From: Phytophthora colocasiae
Taxonomy: Eukaryota; Oomycota; Peronosporomycetes; Peronosporales; Peronosporaceae
DNA: 64,000 nt
Assembly (NCBI GenBank): GCA_018806915.1
Contig: JAGKQI010000105.1
Span: 3,162,001 to 3,226,000 of the forward strand
Reading direction: 5' to 3'
The position numbers and the translations under genes are program-made. Shown one piece after another: positions 1 through 11,265 of the stretch (the first letter of the stretch is position 1; every line of letters starts with the position of its first letter). The notes beneath the pieces are model-generated. The model saw only the letters and a list, made by a program, of their open reading frames with translations, ran no database searches and had not been told where the DNA came from.

Positions 1-3000
1 ACACTCATTGGCTTGCACATCACGTATCCTGAAAACATATCCTGGAACAGCAAGAGAAACGTGTTTCCACGTGCGGATTTCGGCATGTGGGTCACAAAAT
101 CCATAGACACCACTTCAAATGGCCGGCTGGGCTCAATATTTCCAGGGGACGGTCCAGGATTTGGGGGTCGCCCCTTGCCACTGGCACAGTCTACGCATTC
201 CTTCACAAATCTCTCCACATCGGCATACATACCCAACCAGTAAAACTCCGAACTCAGCTTCTCAAAGGTCCTCCTGATTCCTTGATGTCCACCTTGGTAG
301 TCTTCATGAGCATAGTGTAACAGGTCTGGATACAAGTCTCTGGGAACCACCAGTCTGAGTTCGTCAACATTGTCCCGGGGCCGTTCTCGAGTAGCGCGAC
401 TCAGGCGATACAGTACATCTCTAGAATCCAGAACGAAGTCCTCAGCAACTCTGGCAAGCTTCCTGACTCGGGGTCGTGGTAAATCTCCCACGTCACCTTT
501 CAGAAACTTCATGAGTTCAACCAAGTACGGGTCCTGACTCTGATGCGCCTTGATCCGTCGCCAGCGTTCTGCCTGGAACTCCAAAGGTCCCAAAGGTTCT
601 CGTTCGCCATCACCCTCAGGCAGATTAGCGTCAGGCGGAGCTTGGGCACGGGTTACAGCAATCAACACTCTGGCCGATCGAGGTAGGGGTGCGGATTCCG
701 GATCAAAAACATTCTCAGACTCTGGTGACGCATTACGTTCTTCAGAGTCTGATATTTTTGACTCTTGAGCTTCCAGGTCCGCGGCTGAGCAAGGCTTCAT
801 CAGTTTCTCATGAACTTTGGATACCAGTTGCAGGTGCATGAGTTCATCCTCGTCATGCACCTGCCAAGCTTCCCCAAGAGTCAAAGTCTTCGAGGTCAGG
901 TAATCCGCTGCTTGGTTAAACTCGCGCTTCACATGCACCAACTTCAGAGTCCGAAACTTGGTTTTCAGAGACTCAAATTCGGCCAACCTCCGTTGCAAGT
1001 TAGGCTGATTGCAGTTGATCAGTCCCTGAGCCTGTTGTATCGCGATGCGCGAATCTCCCACAACCACCAACTCCTGTATTCCGTAGTCGAGTGCCATCTT
1101 CAGACCGTAATTCAGGCCACAGTATTCCGAGTCATTCACCGTGACATCCGTCAGGGGAAACCCTCGGGCTTCCAGAACGCTCCACCCCGGGAGTTCCCAG
1201 AGTATACACCCACAGCTTCCCAGACGGGTAGACGTCTTTGCGGCACCATCAAAACTCAGAACATAGCCCTGATAATCTGCTTCCAGCATTTCCACACTGA
1301 TAGGAACTGGCGGCTTGACTCGCCCCTTGACTGGGATCAGATTTTCAGAGACTTCGTCCAGATGCTCCCTGGGGGTAATGCCCGCACCGAGTATAGCTGG
1401 AAGTCCATCTTCGTCACGCTGTACCCGGCGGATCTCCAGGTTCCACTGCGACAATTTCATACCCCACTTGACGTTTCTGCCGTCGGTGGAGTTCGATGTC
1501 AGCAACCATTTCAGGACAGAGTATCAGGTATAGACCACAATCACCGGACTTGATTCCACCAGAGCTCTGAAGTTTTCCAAGACTCTGAGGATCGCAATCA
1601 CTTCCTTCTCAGCGATATGATACCTGAGTTCGGCGTCGTTCAGGACACGACCCGTGAACCGGACCGGGTGTATTATTCCCTCATATTCTTGTCACAAGAC
1701 TGCTGAAGCAGCCCAAGGGTTCGCATGCGGAATGACAACAAACGGTCTGGTTCGGTCTGGATGTCTGAGTAGTGGAGTAGAGACTATCTTGCGTTTCAGA
1801 ATTTCGAACGCCTCTTTCGCACGAGTCAGGTCTCGTCCAGCACGAATCTGCTCGTCCGTCAGCTCATAGAGGGTAGCAGCAATCACCGGTAAATCCTCAA
1901 TAAACTTGTTGTAATAGTTGAGGCTTCCCATGAAACTCTGAACTCCCTTCAACGTAGACGGAAATGGCAGTTCTTCAACTCCTTTGACAATCTTAGGTGT
2001 TGCCCTCAGACCCTCGGCACTGATTTCGTGGGATAGGTACGGTATCGACAACTTCCCGAACTCGCTCTTGGGCAAACTCACAGAAATGTTCCAATAGCGA
2101 AGCCTGAAAAGCAGGGCATTCAAATCGTCACATAATTGGTCCCAAGTCGGTGCTCCATGTGCGATGTCGTCGATGTATGAACTCCTCCCCAGGACTGGGC
2201 CCATGCACGTGGGAACAGGAATGTTCCTCTGAAAGACGGTCATCTGACTTGTGAGGGTTGGCATCTCTGAAATCGGAGTATGGTTCTCAGAGTCTGAAAG
2301 ATGCTTTTTAGAGTCCTGAGGCTGGAGTTGCAGAAATTCCAGAACCTCCGCATCAACTTCAGCTTCTTCTTCTGGTGACAGTCTCACGAATCCTCACAGG
2401 CAATTGTCTAACATAGCCTGATACACAAGAGGGGCGTTCTTCAGACCAAACGGCATCCTTACCCACTGAAAATGTCCAAACGGGCAAATGAAAGCTGATA
2501 TCAGTCGTGCGCGCTCCGTCATCCTGATCGCCCAGAAACCACTAGCCATATCCAGGCTCATGAACCACATGGCAGCCTCAAAACCAATTAAGAGATCGTC
2601 AATAAGAGGTAGAGGGTAACGTGACAGTTGAATGAAGCCATTCACGATGCGATAGTCGATGCACATTCGTATGTCAACACCATTCTTCTTGAGAACGATC
2701 ACAATAGGAGATGCCCACGGGGAGTTAGAGTACTCAATCAAACCAGTTTCCAGGAGTTTCTTTAGAAGCTCGTATACCTTCAGCATGAGATGAGGGGCGA
2801 CGGATCTCGGACGTTGAGCTACCGGTTTGGCATCTCCCACATCCAGATCACAGACCACACCCCTTGCCGGTGCGGGTGCTGCATTACCATCTCCCAGGAA
2901 TATTTTCCTGTGGTACCTCAGAATATCACGCAGTTTCTTCTCCATTTCTGGGGTCGTCTTTCCTGGTTCTCCAACATCAGCGCTGTCGATATCACACTCT

Positions 3001-4055
3001 GGTGTCAATTCTTCCAGCTCAGGCAACATGACCAGTTGGTCGCGTAGTTGAGCGAGGAGTTCCGTGCCTTCTCGCATATATACACCCGGCTCCAAGTCCA
3101 ATTCTTCATTCGTAACATTCATGCACCGCTCGTATTCCACTCGTAATTTTTCCACAGGCGTTCCAGGCATCCCCTGAATAGGAATATCCCAGGCTTCATC
3201 CATTAGGTCGAAATCGTCCGCGGGTAACTCAGGGGTCTGAGAGTCACCTAATATACACTCAGGCTTTGAGTCAAGGCCGTCTCCGGCAATAACAACGGAC
3301 GAGTCACCAGGGTCTGTATGTGGAGTACTTTCAGAGGATGTTTCCAAATCTCTGGTATCTGTACTAATGTCCGCACTTCCCGTTGACTCGCCGGAGCAAC
3401 CATTCTCCGTCTGGGTGAATGCATCCAGGGCGAAGCGTACTCGTTTCACGGTCGGTGGTGACTCTGGTTTCACGAACTGCACTCGAGCGTTGTCAAACCT
3501 TGGACGTTGCAGTATTTCAGTCGGCCATGGGTAGTCCGGGCGATCTACACACGGGGGCTGCGGCATCAAAGCCTCCAACTCCGCCTCTCTCTTCATACGT
3601 TTCTTAGTCTCTGGTGACGGGGTGCTTTCCAGAATCAGAACTTCCCAATCACGATAGGCAGCGGAACCTGGACGCACGAAACGTCCATGCCTTGGGAAGA
3701 AACCATATTCCACGATCCTCGCGACATCAGAAAGTTCATTGACCCACGTGTTTTTATCAGAGATATTTACCATGCGAACGGCCACAGGCCACGATCGGGC
3801 CGCATAGATCAGCTGGGTAACCCAGCGGTCACCGCGTCCGGCCCACACGACTTCCCTCTGGGGGTTCGTTGGCCCATAGTCAATTCGGACAATGAACTCC
3901 TCGCCCGGACTCAGAAGGACAGCCTCGCTTGGTCTAACCGACCTGTTACGACCAATGTGATCACCAGGTTCCCAATTACACATCATCACCACTACCTCGT
4001 CTGGTAACGACACCAGACCTTCACGAGCACTAATTCTCACTCCAGCAGCAAACAT
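1..4055 (-). pseudogene. Gypsy pol: RT – RNase H – second RNase H – integrase (3' truncated)
   Basis: One minus-strand frame runs from 4055 to the window edge, broken only by TGA codons at 2394–2396, 1692–1694 and 1524–1526; I translated both sides and the family-like protein continues in the same frame across each. Seen in order: RT fingers and palm with MPFGLKNAP just before the first stop and the active-site block SYIDDIAHG after it; RNase H connection; an extra RNase H-like domain with LSFDGAAK, NDSEYCGLNYGL and VVGDSRIAIQQ supplying acidic residues; an H2C2 site (HEDYQGGH ... CVDC); and an integrase start with VVSMDFVTHMPKSARGNTF, holding the first catalytic Asp. The second integrase Asp and Glu lie outside the window. 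The stop after DNCL sits where this family normally has Trp, and the stop in VYT*YSVLKW where Arg is expected. All three fit G-to-A or C-to-T changes. No function is expected from this copy. Confidence 0.88.
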
Positions 4056-4569
4056 AAACCCATTCCCAGAAGCACGTCAATTCCTTCACCGATATTCGCG
4101 ACCCAAACATCCACAATATATACCACTCTTGGCCCAAGCGTCAACTTGATCTCAGCGCTGGCACCGATATAGGTTGGAACACCACCCATCCCCGACACTT
4201 TGGTCTGCTTGTGCGACTTGAGTCTGAGTCCGAGCTTACGCGCAAAGTCGTAACTCAGAATATTTATGGTCGCACCAGTATCCAAGAGAATCTTGGTCCG
4301 ATGGTCATTCACAGCACCATACACCATCACCACATCCCTCTTTGACCGATCAGGTAGTTATCTTCCCACCAGCCATAACACTCGCCATCCTTCAACCTGA
4401 ACGACACTGAGTCGTCTGGTGTCGGGTCGGCGTCGTCGGCGATCTCAGGTAGCTCGTTCCCTGAGTTTCCAGAGGGTATGGTCGATTCTTGGGCAAAAGT
4501 AGTCATGCATTGTTGAGTGTTATCGTGAATCTTTCTCAGCTCTGGCCCTACACACACTAGAACACACAA
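4037..4569 (-). pseudogene. Gypsy aspartic protease segment of element A
   Basis: The stretch encodes a retropepsin core: ILLDTGATINILS holds the catalytic DTGA motif, and DVLLGMG further on resembles the second conserved block. It lies between gag and RT, as expected. Two one-base frame changes break it. One is near 4335–4345, between an acidic spacer ending in YLIGQR and the VVMVYGA strand ahead of the protease. The other is near 4057, where the end of the protease must shift to enter the RT frame at MFAAGVRIS. In an intact relative these would be one continuous pol frame. The fold assignment rests on the motif alone. Confidence 0.75.
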
Positions 4570-4622
4570 CTCTGGGGTAACGCCATGCCCGGCGCGTTTC
4601 GGATCCCCATCCGACGGGCATA

Positions 4623-5990
4623 TTAGTTTAACGGCTTCCCAGAGTCCGCCTCATCACTCAGGAGTTTCTCCCGTAGGTGGTTCGGCATGTCCTTGAGTGC
4701 ACCTTGTCGAGCGAGTTGCTTGAGTGCTTCCAGAGTTTTCAAATCTTCACAGGGTTTTCCAGGGTGTACTCTTCCACATACTTCACAGGGTGGCATCCGA
4801 CACATTCGACTCGGGTGTCCCTTTTCCTGACATCGGTCACACGTGACGTCTCTCCAGCAATCTTCTTCTGAGTGTCCTGAGCGTTGACATTTTTCACAGA
4901 ACTTGTTCCAGTAACCACCATTCTCATGACGCCTTTGATGGAACCCCTGACCTGACGATCCAGACGGGGACTGGGGCGGCGGACGCCATCCCATGTTATC
5001 CATCACTCGATATACCTCATTCGTCAGAGTCTGCGTCCAATATGCACTTGGTGGAGCCTTTGAATTGTTCGAAGATGCCTGCGCAGTACTTTCATCACGG
5101 GTAGACTCTGAAGTCGCACTTGGAGTTCTGGAATCACCCGTCTGATCTCTGGTATCCTGATTGGATTTCAGAGCTTCCTTATGATTTTCTGAGTCTTCAG
5201 AGTCATAGTCTTCAGAATCCATATCTCTTGCGACATAAGTCCGATGCACACGCTTGGGCTTGAACTGTCCTCGCGGAATATTGTCAGCCCGGAAGTCTCG
5301 AGACTTGGCAGGGGTCATTTCTTGGTCACCAGTTCGCCACACATCTTCATCTTGCTGCAACGCATATTCCAAGTCTGAAATTCGCCGAAATCTCTGGCCT
5401 TGCAGCGACGTTTTCAGGCGCGCATCCTTAAGCTTCGTGATGAATCGCAGTACATGCTTCTCAAGACGCTTGGACGACTTCCGGAAATCGATGTCAGCTT
5501 TTCCAGCGGCAGAATTAAGTCGGTAGAAAAATTCAAGCGGAGTCTCAGAGTCTTTCATAGCCATAGTGAAGTATCTCTCAGAATACGATGACCGAGCTTT
5601 GCAATAACGTTTCTTGAACTCTGAAGACAGTTCTTTCCAGTCACGGGACACACTTTTGGGTAGCTGGTTAAACCAGTCTCGCGCAGACACAGGGAGCTTC
5701 AACTTAAGTTCCTGGATGCGCGTCTTAGTCGACCAACCTCCTTGAGAAGCCATATTCGTAAACCGCTCCCACCAGTGGACACGTTCCCTGAGGGTAGCTC
5801 TGGGGTCGAATTCCCCAAGGTTGTTCGAGTTCATGAACGGCCTTAGCGTCAGAAGTGTGGTTCCGGCTTGTGCTTGAGTTGCTGCCGTCAGATTCACCAC
5901 TTCACCTGGCTCTGAGTCCTCCGATGACGAGCTCGCAGAGTCTGAGCTTGAATTGTCAGAGTCTCCACCAGAGTCTGGTGCTCTATCATG
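4623..5990 (-). pseudogene. Gypsy gag, capsid and nucleocapsid part
   Basis: This segment holds the retrotransposon gag core. Key words are RERVHWWERFTNMASQGGW and ETPLEFFYRLNSAA, typical of the capsid-like domain, followed by an acidic Ser/Thr spacer. Three Cys-rich knuckles follow: CEKCQRSGHSEEDC, CDRCQEKGHPSRMC and CEVCGRVHPGKPC; the first two fit CX2CX4HX4C. The protein would bind element RNA and build the particle. There is no ATG at the apparent start near 5900. The frame is open upstream through an acidic Ser-rich stretch to about 5990, where it must shift by one base to join the long ORF upstream, so the two ORFs are one gag broken by a frameshift. Confidence 0.82.
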
Positions 5991-8863
5991 ACGCTTCGCT
6001 CTGCGAGACGCTCTTCGATCTCCATTAGGCCGTCTATCTTCAGTTTTCTGCGGCGGATCTCGTCTCGGAGTAGGCGCACGTCTAGTATCGCCCTTGTCAC
6101 CGAAGTCGCTCGAGTCACCTGGGTGGCCGTAGCAGTAGTAGCGCCGCCATTCCTCTCAGGCTTCACTCGCTTCGTCCCCGTGCTTCGTGCAGGGGTGCCT
6201 TGCTGGAAGGTTGCAACCTCTCGAGATTCCGTCTTGAGAGCCGGTGAATGTGACATGGGTTCAACCTCAACCCTTCTTGCGTCACTTCTGATTTCTGACC
6301 CGGATACTGGATACATAGTTGCAACTTCAGGGTTGCCTGTTTGTAACGCTTGGTTTGAAGTTGCTGAATCAGGGTGACCGACCCTTCGCGCTTCTTGAAC
6401 TTGGGATAATGTCGCCCGAAGGTTTCTCAACTGACCGGCTTGGAACCGTTGCATGTTCTGAGAACTTTCTTTCTCCCTGTCGCGCTCGGCTTCCATGACT
6501 TTCATTCGCTGTTGTAAGGCTTCCATTTGAGAAATCCAGTCCCGTTTCATCTCGTCAGTCGCACGCGCACGTTCGGCTTCAATCTCAGCCTCTCTTTGTC
6601 GCCAGCGTTCAGCAAACACTGATTCCAGCCGTTGATTTTCAGAGTTCTGGAGCTCCGTTTTCAGAGTTTCCAACTCTGCCGCGCTGCGATTCCTGAGCTT
6701 GCTTTCAGATACCAGACTTCTGCGTTCTTCAGCATCGTCGGCGCGTCTCTCAGCCTCCAGCCTCGCGTTTTCTGACTTCAACAAGCGCTCGGTGAGCGTC
6801 TGAATTTCGCGTCTTGCCTCCAAGTCACGTTGCTCTCGACGACGATCGCGTTCCATAGTCTCCAAGCGTTCTCGGGCCAAAAACTCCATCTGCGCTTGCT
6901 CCATCCGGCTTTGCCACTCCTGCTGTTGCCTCATGATGTTCAACTCGATCTGGGCAGGCCCTGATCTCTGAGAGCTTCGAGCTTCAGACTTCGTACGACT
7001 CGACGCGATGGAACTCAAACGTCGGGACGGTGGTCTCGGAAGGTCTTCACTCTTCACACTTTGGCGGTGGCTCTGGTGACTTTCGCTTTGGGTGGAGGCA
7101 GATACAGGCAGGATCTCCGGAGACAATTGTTTGAAATCCCGTGAAGAACTTCCGACAGACACCTGGTTTCCAGACCCCGCACCCGGCACCTCTGGTCTCT
7201 CCTCCGGCATGTCGACATCCTCGGACTCTGGTTTCACTGGTAACAGCGTTCGCGTCACTTGGATCCCCATGCCTTCAGAGACTGTTCCTCCTACATCAGC
7301 ATCTTGAGCGATTAACGCCAGACTTCCTGTGGGCGGCGGCATATGTGATGCCGCTCCTCGACTCATGGACATCAAGGACGAGTCCGTAGAGCTTCCTCGT
7401 GAAGTCTGGAATCCCGACGACTGGTCGTCTGAGGTCCCAATGACACTGGGAATTGGCACATCCGACATCTGAGTCTGAGAGATGCTGTGATCTTCGGACA
7501 TTGGATTTTCAGACTCTGGTCGCGTGTTATCAGAGCGACTCTCGTACTGCGGCAATGAAGACAGCGATGGCGTCGATAAATCTGACGGTGTCGACGGGAT
7601 TTGTGGGCGCGGCGGTCTCTGCTGTAAGCGCTTGGACTGCGGCGGCTCGTCACTGCTGGAACCATCAGAGCTGTGCGTCACTCGGAGTCCGGTCACCCGG
7701 AGTCGCATGATCAGTCGTTGTCCTTGTAGGTCAGCATTTTCGTCAGGTAATACACCGTTTGCTTCGTTCTTGTCAGCTGTGTCTTCTTGCTTCATGCTTT
7801 CTGGGAGTCGGCAAACTTGTAACCTGGCGGTCACTGTGGCCCACTCAACCAATTCTACTGCGAGTCGACTCTGAAGTTCGGACGCCACACTGCGTACTTG
7901 AGACCCAACGACGGCTGACGCCTGCGTCTGGGGACAGGTTGGGAGGAGATTCTGGAATTCGAATCCTGCCTCGTACAACATTGTCTGAAGAACAGCCACA
8001 CACTCCGGTGCTGTCAACGTGCTCATCGGAATCTCAACATAAGACAGGTCTTGGATCCAACCAAAACCATGACGCCTCGCGTGAAACTCGGAGATCCACA
8101 TATCCTCGGGGAAAACGGAGGAACATCGCCACTTGATGTAGTCGCCGGTCGCTGCAGCAGCTTTCTGGAAAGCATCAGCGCTAGGCTTCATCGTCGGCCA
8201 CATATATTCGATGCTTGGCGGGACGACCTTGCCTGTGTCCATATCTCTCCAACGGCGGAACTCACGGCGCACATACCTCAGAGCTCGTTCCCCGTCAAGC
8301 GAATCAGCCCTCCCAGACTCATCAGACGGTGTCTTCAGAGACCCTTCAGACTTGATCGCCATGTCATCAGACATTGGTGCGTCTTCAGACTTTGGGGACC
8401 GTGGAACATGTTCTTCAGAGAGTCCGGGTTCTGGTTTCACTTCATCCACGGACTGGCCGGAAGTTGCCGAATCTGAACACAGATCGATCACTTCCGGGGA
8501 CTCAACCATATCGGCGCCTCCCTCAGACGCCTCATCACCACCCTCGCGGGCAGTGGTCGCCTCGTCACCAGAAGCTTCGACTTCTGACGAGCCTTCAGAA
8601 CCTTGTTCACCAGGGACAGCAGGTGTCTCTTGAGCTTCTGGTTCCTCGGCAGGCTGGTCTTCGACCGCCGGTTCTGGGACGCTCACATTCTCAGCTGCCT
8701 TCTTCTCTCGCGCAGCTCTCCTCTTCTCGCGGGCCGCCTTCTGGATAGCATCCAAGTCTGGTTGCTCTTCAGGCGACAAACCTTGTAGACGCTTGGATTG
8801 ACGTGTCGGAATGCTCCGACCACGACCACGGCGTCCTCCTCTCGTAGATCCTGGCGTAACCAT
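5894..8863 (-). pseudogene. Gypsy gag, long N-terminal extension with coiled coil
   Basis: This is a 989-residue frame from the ATG at 8861–8863 (MVTPGSTRGGRRGRGRS); the upstream GTG at 8926 is not a credible start. It opens with a basic RG-rich stretch, passes through long acidic Pro/Ser/Glu-rich disordered regions, and then has a strongly charged Glu/Arg/Gln coiled coil at roughly residues 635–800. The last ~30 residues near 5990–5900 are read in the wrong frame; the neighbouring frame there joins the capsid segment. No enzyme domain is visible. I infer an N-terminal gag extension that gives oligomerisation or host contacts, which would make the full gag about 1,400 residues, far longer than usual for Gypsy. 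Confidence 0.65.
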
Positions 8864-8926
8864 CTTGAATATAGACGCTTGACAGGAAACTTTCTCTTCT
8901 TGTACTCTCAAATCCGGTGATATCAC

Positions 8927-10562
8927 GATTCCAAAGATCCGGGCACGCGCACCAGTTGTCGCGAAGTCGGTGAAACTTTGGTCGCGGAGCAGGGGGCGTA
9001 TAGTGAACCCTAGTTATACGACTACTGAAAAAAAGGGTTTTCAGAGCCGTACAACGGTAGGTTGGCGTGTGGTACCTTGCGGTATCCTCGTGGGTTCGTT
9101 GTCTTCGGAAATATGACCCTCGCCGGAGTCTGAGAATGTGTTGTGAAGAGAGGTTGGGGTTCCCTTGGAGTCTGGTGTCGGTATTCAGGAAATCCTTCCA
9201 GGAGCGTTCGGGAGTCGGAATCTCTGGAAACCAAAGTGTTTTCCAGGAAGTCGGCGGTCGAAAAGAGGTTAATATACCAGAGAAAGTCTGAATTCGGTGT
9301 CTGAATATCACAAATCCAGAACCGAGATACCTGACTCTCAGAGATAAACAACCAATATACAGAGTTCGAAAATATACAAATATATACAGCCGTTCTTATT
9401 CTTTATAGGCCCTTGAACGGTGGGCTAACACTCCAGGTCAACTAGGGACTTACTACCAGACACCTGGTCTGTCTGGTATCCCTTTACGTTCGCGCACCAC
9501 CCTCTAATATAGAGGGAAAATATAAACCAATACAATCGGCTATATATAACAGTCTACCTTGCACTCTGAAAACGACTGTCTAGTTTCCAGAGCCTGTCCA
9601 AACGATCAATATGAAATGGGCTACCGCTAGAGACAAAACAAACGACCCAACTAGGATATGGAATAGGCGGGTCCTTTCAGGTCTCTACGTTACCTGATCT
9701 CCACCTAAGGGGATTGAATTTGGTGGAGATCACACGACGTACGTGATGACGTAGTGGCTTGAATACCTCTCAAGCGGACTTGTGCAGTAGCAAGCAAATT
9801 GAACTCTGTTTATCGTTTATCTTCCTCATAACTATCATATATCTCTGGTAACTCTCTTCTTCTTGTCGTCTTTTGCGTCCTTTATGCAGTCAGTCGTCAT
9901 ATCTCAGGTACTCTTGGTCTTTGTATACATCTGGTACTTTAACTTGGTCTCAGTATGCAGTCTGTGCAGCCGATCTCGATGGGTTGACGGGTAGAGACGT
10001 CATTACGGGGGATGTGCAGGTCAGTAATCACTTGAATGCGTGACTTGAACTTGGGTTCACTTGGTTTCAGTATGGTCTTGAATCTTCGGTGGTTTCAGAG
10101 TCTGATATCCTGGTTTTCAGAGTCTGATATCACTTGGTTTTTCAGAGTCTTGGTCACTCAGAGTTAGAGATACCAGAATCTTGAATACGAAACCAGAGTA
10201 CGGAGCACTAATGCTTCAACGTACATGAAGATCTTGAGGGTTGCGCGGGTGCGCGGCGTCCGGCGCGCGATACTTGGTCTCTGCGGGTATATATTGTGAA
10301 TCCTTGAACCATCCATCGTCGCGCTGGACGGTAACGGGATGAGGTCTCTCAGAGATACATTCTTCTGAGAGACTTTCCGCCAGAACTTAGGCACTCATCG
10401 TCGGGGAAAGTCCGGTGACCAGACAGAGTGTAGTTGACCTTCAGAGTTGTGCACACTCTGAAGTACACTTCTGGTCCTTTGGGCCCCTTTACAGTCAGGC
10501 GAAGGTTTATCCACAATCTTCCACAGATGTCGCACGGGTGCGGCCGCGTCCCAAAGTCCCTT
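8927..10562 (-). other. Leader and probable 5' LTR zone of element A (boundaries unresolved)
   Basis: No supportable gene lies here. It is upstream of the element A gag, so it should contain the untranslated leader and the 5' LTR. The partner LTR is outside the window, so neither edge can be fixed, and I did not find a convincing primer-binding site. The stretch is rich in the words cagagtct and tctggta, which also recur in the coding part of the element. Several 60–180-codon open frames are present, but none resembles a protein. Confidence 0.4.
10091..10155. repeat. Three degenerate tandem copies of a ~22-bp word
   Basis: Three successive units start ggtttcagagtctgatatc (10091), ggttttcagagtctgatatc (10112) and ggtttttcagagtct (10136). 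Unit length grows by lengthening of the T run. They lie in the presumed LTR/leader of element A, so they may be promoter or enhancer repeats; that role is inference only. Confidence 0.6.
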
Positions 10563-10566
10563 TCGC

Positions 10567-11179
10567 TTATAACCCATAGTATAACCAATCACATCGTAAC
10601 GTAATATCCACCTGTCGCTCGAAAATCGGAATTAACATCATGTCAAACGCCGCGTTGTTCTGTATCCATCCGATCACCGCCGTCAGACACACCACCTTGT
10701 TCTGTATCCACCCGACCGCCGTCAGACACACATTCTGGTTCTGTGTCCCCCCGATCACCGCAAACAGACCCAGCAACTTGTCCCGTACTTGCCTCATGTC
10801 CGGCTCGGGGAGTTTGTATTTGCAGCTGCGCCGTCGCGTACGCCGCTAGTTTCCCCGTTGGCGGCTGTCCAACTCGTAACGTTAGCTCAGAGGAGGTCGG
10901 TGGCACTATACCCGAACAACTGGCCTACTGCCATAGACTTTTCGCTCCTAGAAGTAGTGAATATTAGTACCAGCAATGCCTTATCTGCATACCAAGCATC
11001 TTACCGACAAAGTAGTCCACATTGGCCCGATCCTTGCGAAGCCTCCCCTTCACGCCAGGCTTCACATACGTGTAGCCAACATTCAGCCCTGTGGGCTGTC
11101 TTGCCTTCCAGCCCTCCTTCACCAGGCGACTCCACAGCTTCTTGAACTTCTTCGCGTCTACGTAGTCCAGCGCATCCAT
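10567..11179 (-). pseudogene. Remnant of an oomycete repeat-associated protein (DYFVG-type motif)
   Basis: At 11179–10964 the minus strand encodes about 70 residues with KLWSRLVKEGWKARQPTGL, TYVKPGVKGRL and DYFVGKM. From memory, this short module (W–GW–R–P–GL–TY–KPG–DYFVG) recurs in many Phytophthora proteins, often transposon-associated. It then stops, and a different frame from 10797 to 10567 encodes a short repeated protein with CLTAV and GWIQN units. No complete start, catalytic domain or continuous frame is present, so I call it a broken gene. I cannot say which family the full protein belonged to. Confidence 0.4.
10656..10785. repeat. Three degenerate copies of a ~40-bp tandem repeat
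   Basis: Three units begin ttctgtatccatccgatcac, ttctgtatccacccgaccgc and ttctgtgtccccccgatcac, each followed by a gtcagacacac- or aacagaccc-like tail. On the minus strand they encode a repeated CLTAV–GWIQN peptide, so they may be a coding repeat of the broken gene here. Confidence 0.65.
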
Positions 11180-11265
11180 CGTCTCGAAAATAGGTGGCAG
11201 TTGAGGACAGGGGGGAGGGGGGAGAGAAACTAGTTCGTAACTGTATTTTCAAACCTCTTTGCCGT

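Larger units (their letters stand above)
1..8926 (-). mobile_element. Ty3/Gypsy retrotransposon (element A), decayed, truncated by window edge
   Basis: The minus strand reads, in transcription order, a large gag with zinc knuckles, an aspartic protease, reverse transcriptase, two RNase H-like modules, an H2C2 zinc site and the beginning of an integrase core. This is the Ty3/Gypsy order. The window starts inside the integrase, so the 3' part and 3' LTR are missing. Three single-base frameshifts (near 5990, 4340 and 4057) and three in-frame TGA codons interrupt it, so the copy is not autonomous. The 5' LTR should lie to the right of the gag start but cannot be bounded without its partner LTR. 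Confidence 0.9.

Noticed and set aside
810..1553. Plus-strand ORF of 247 codons
   Set aside because: It lies opposite the RNase H-like region of the element A pol frame, which shows clear family motifs. The plus frame is a shadow.
5894..5900. Apparent 7-base overlap of two gag ORFs as a stop/start reinitiation signal
   Set aside because: The downstream ORF has only a GTG there, and its frame is open further upstream with gag-like sequence. A frameshift near 5990 explains it better.
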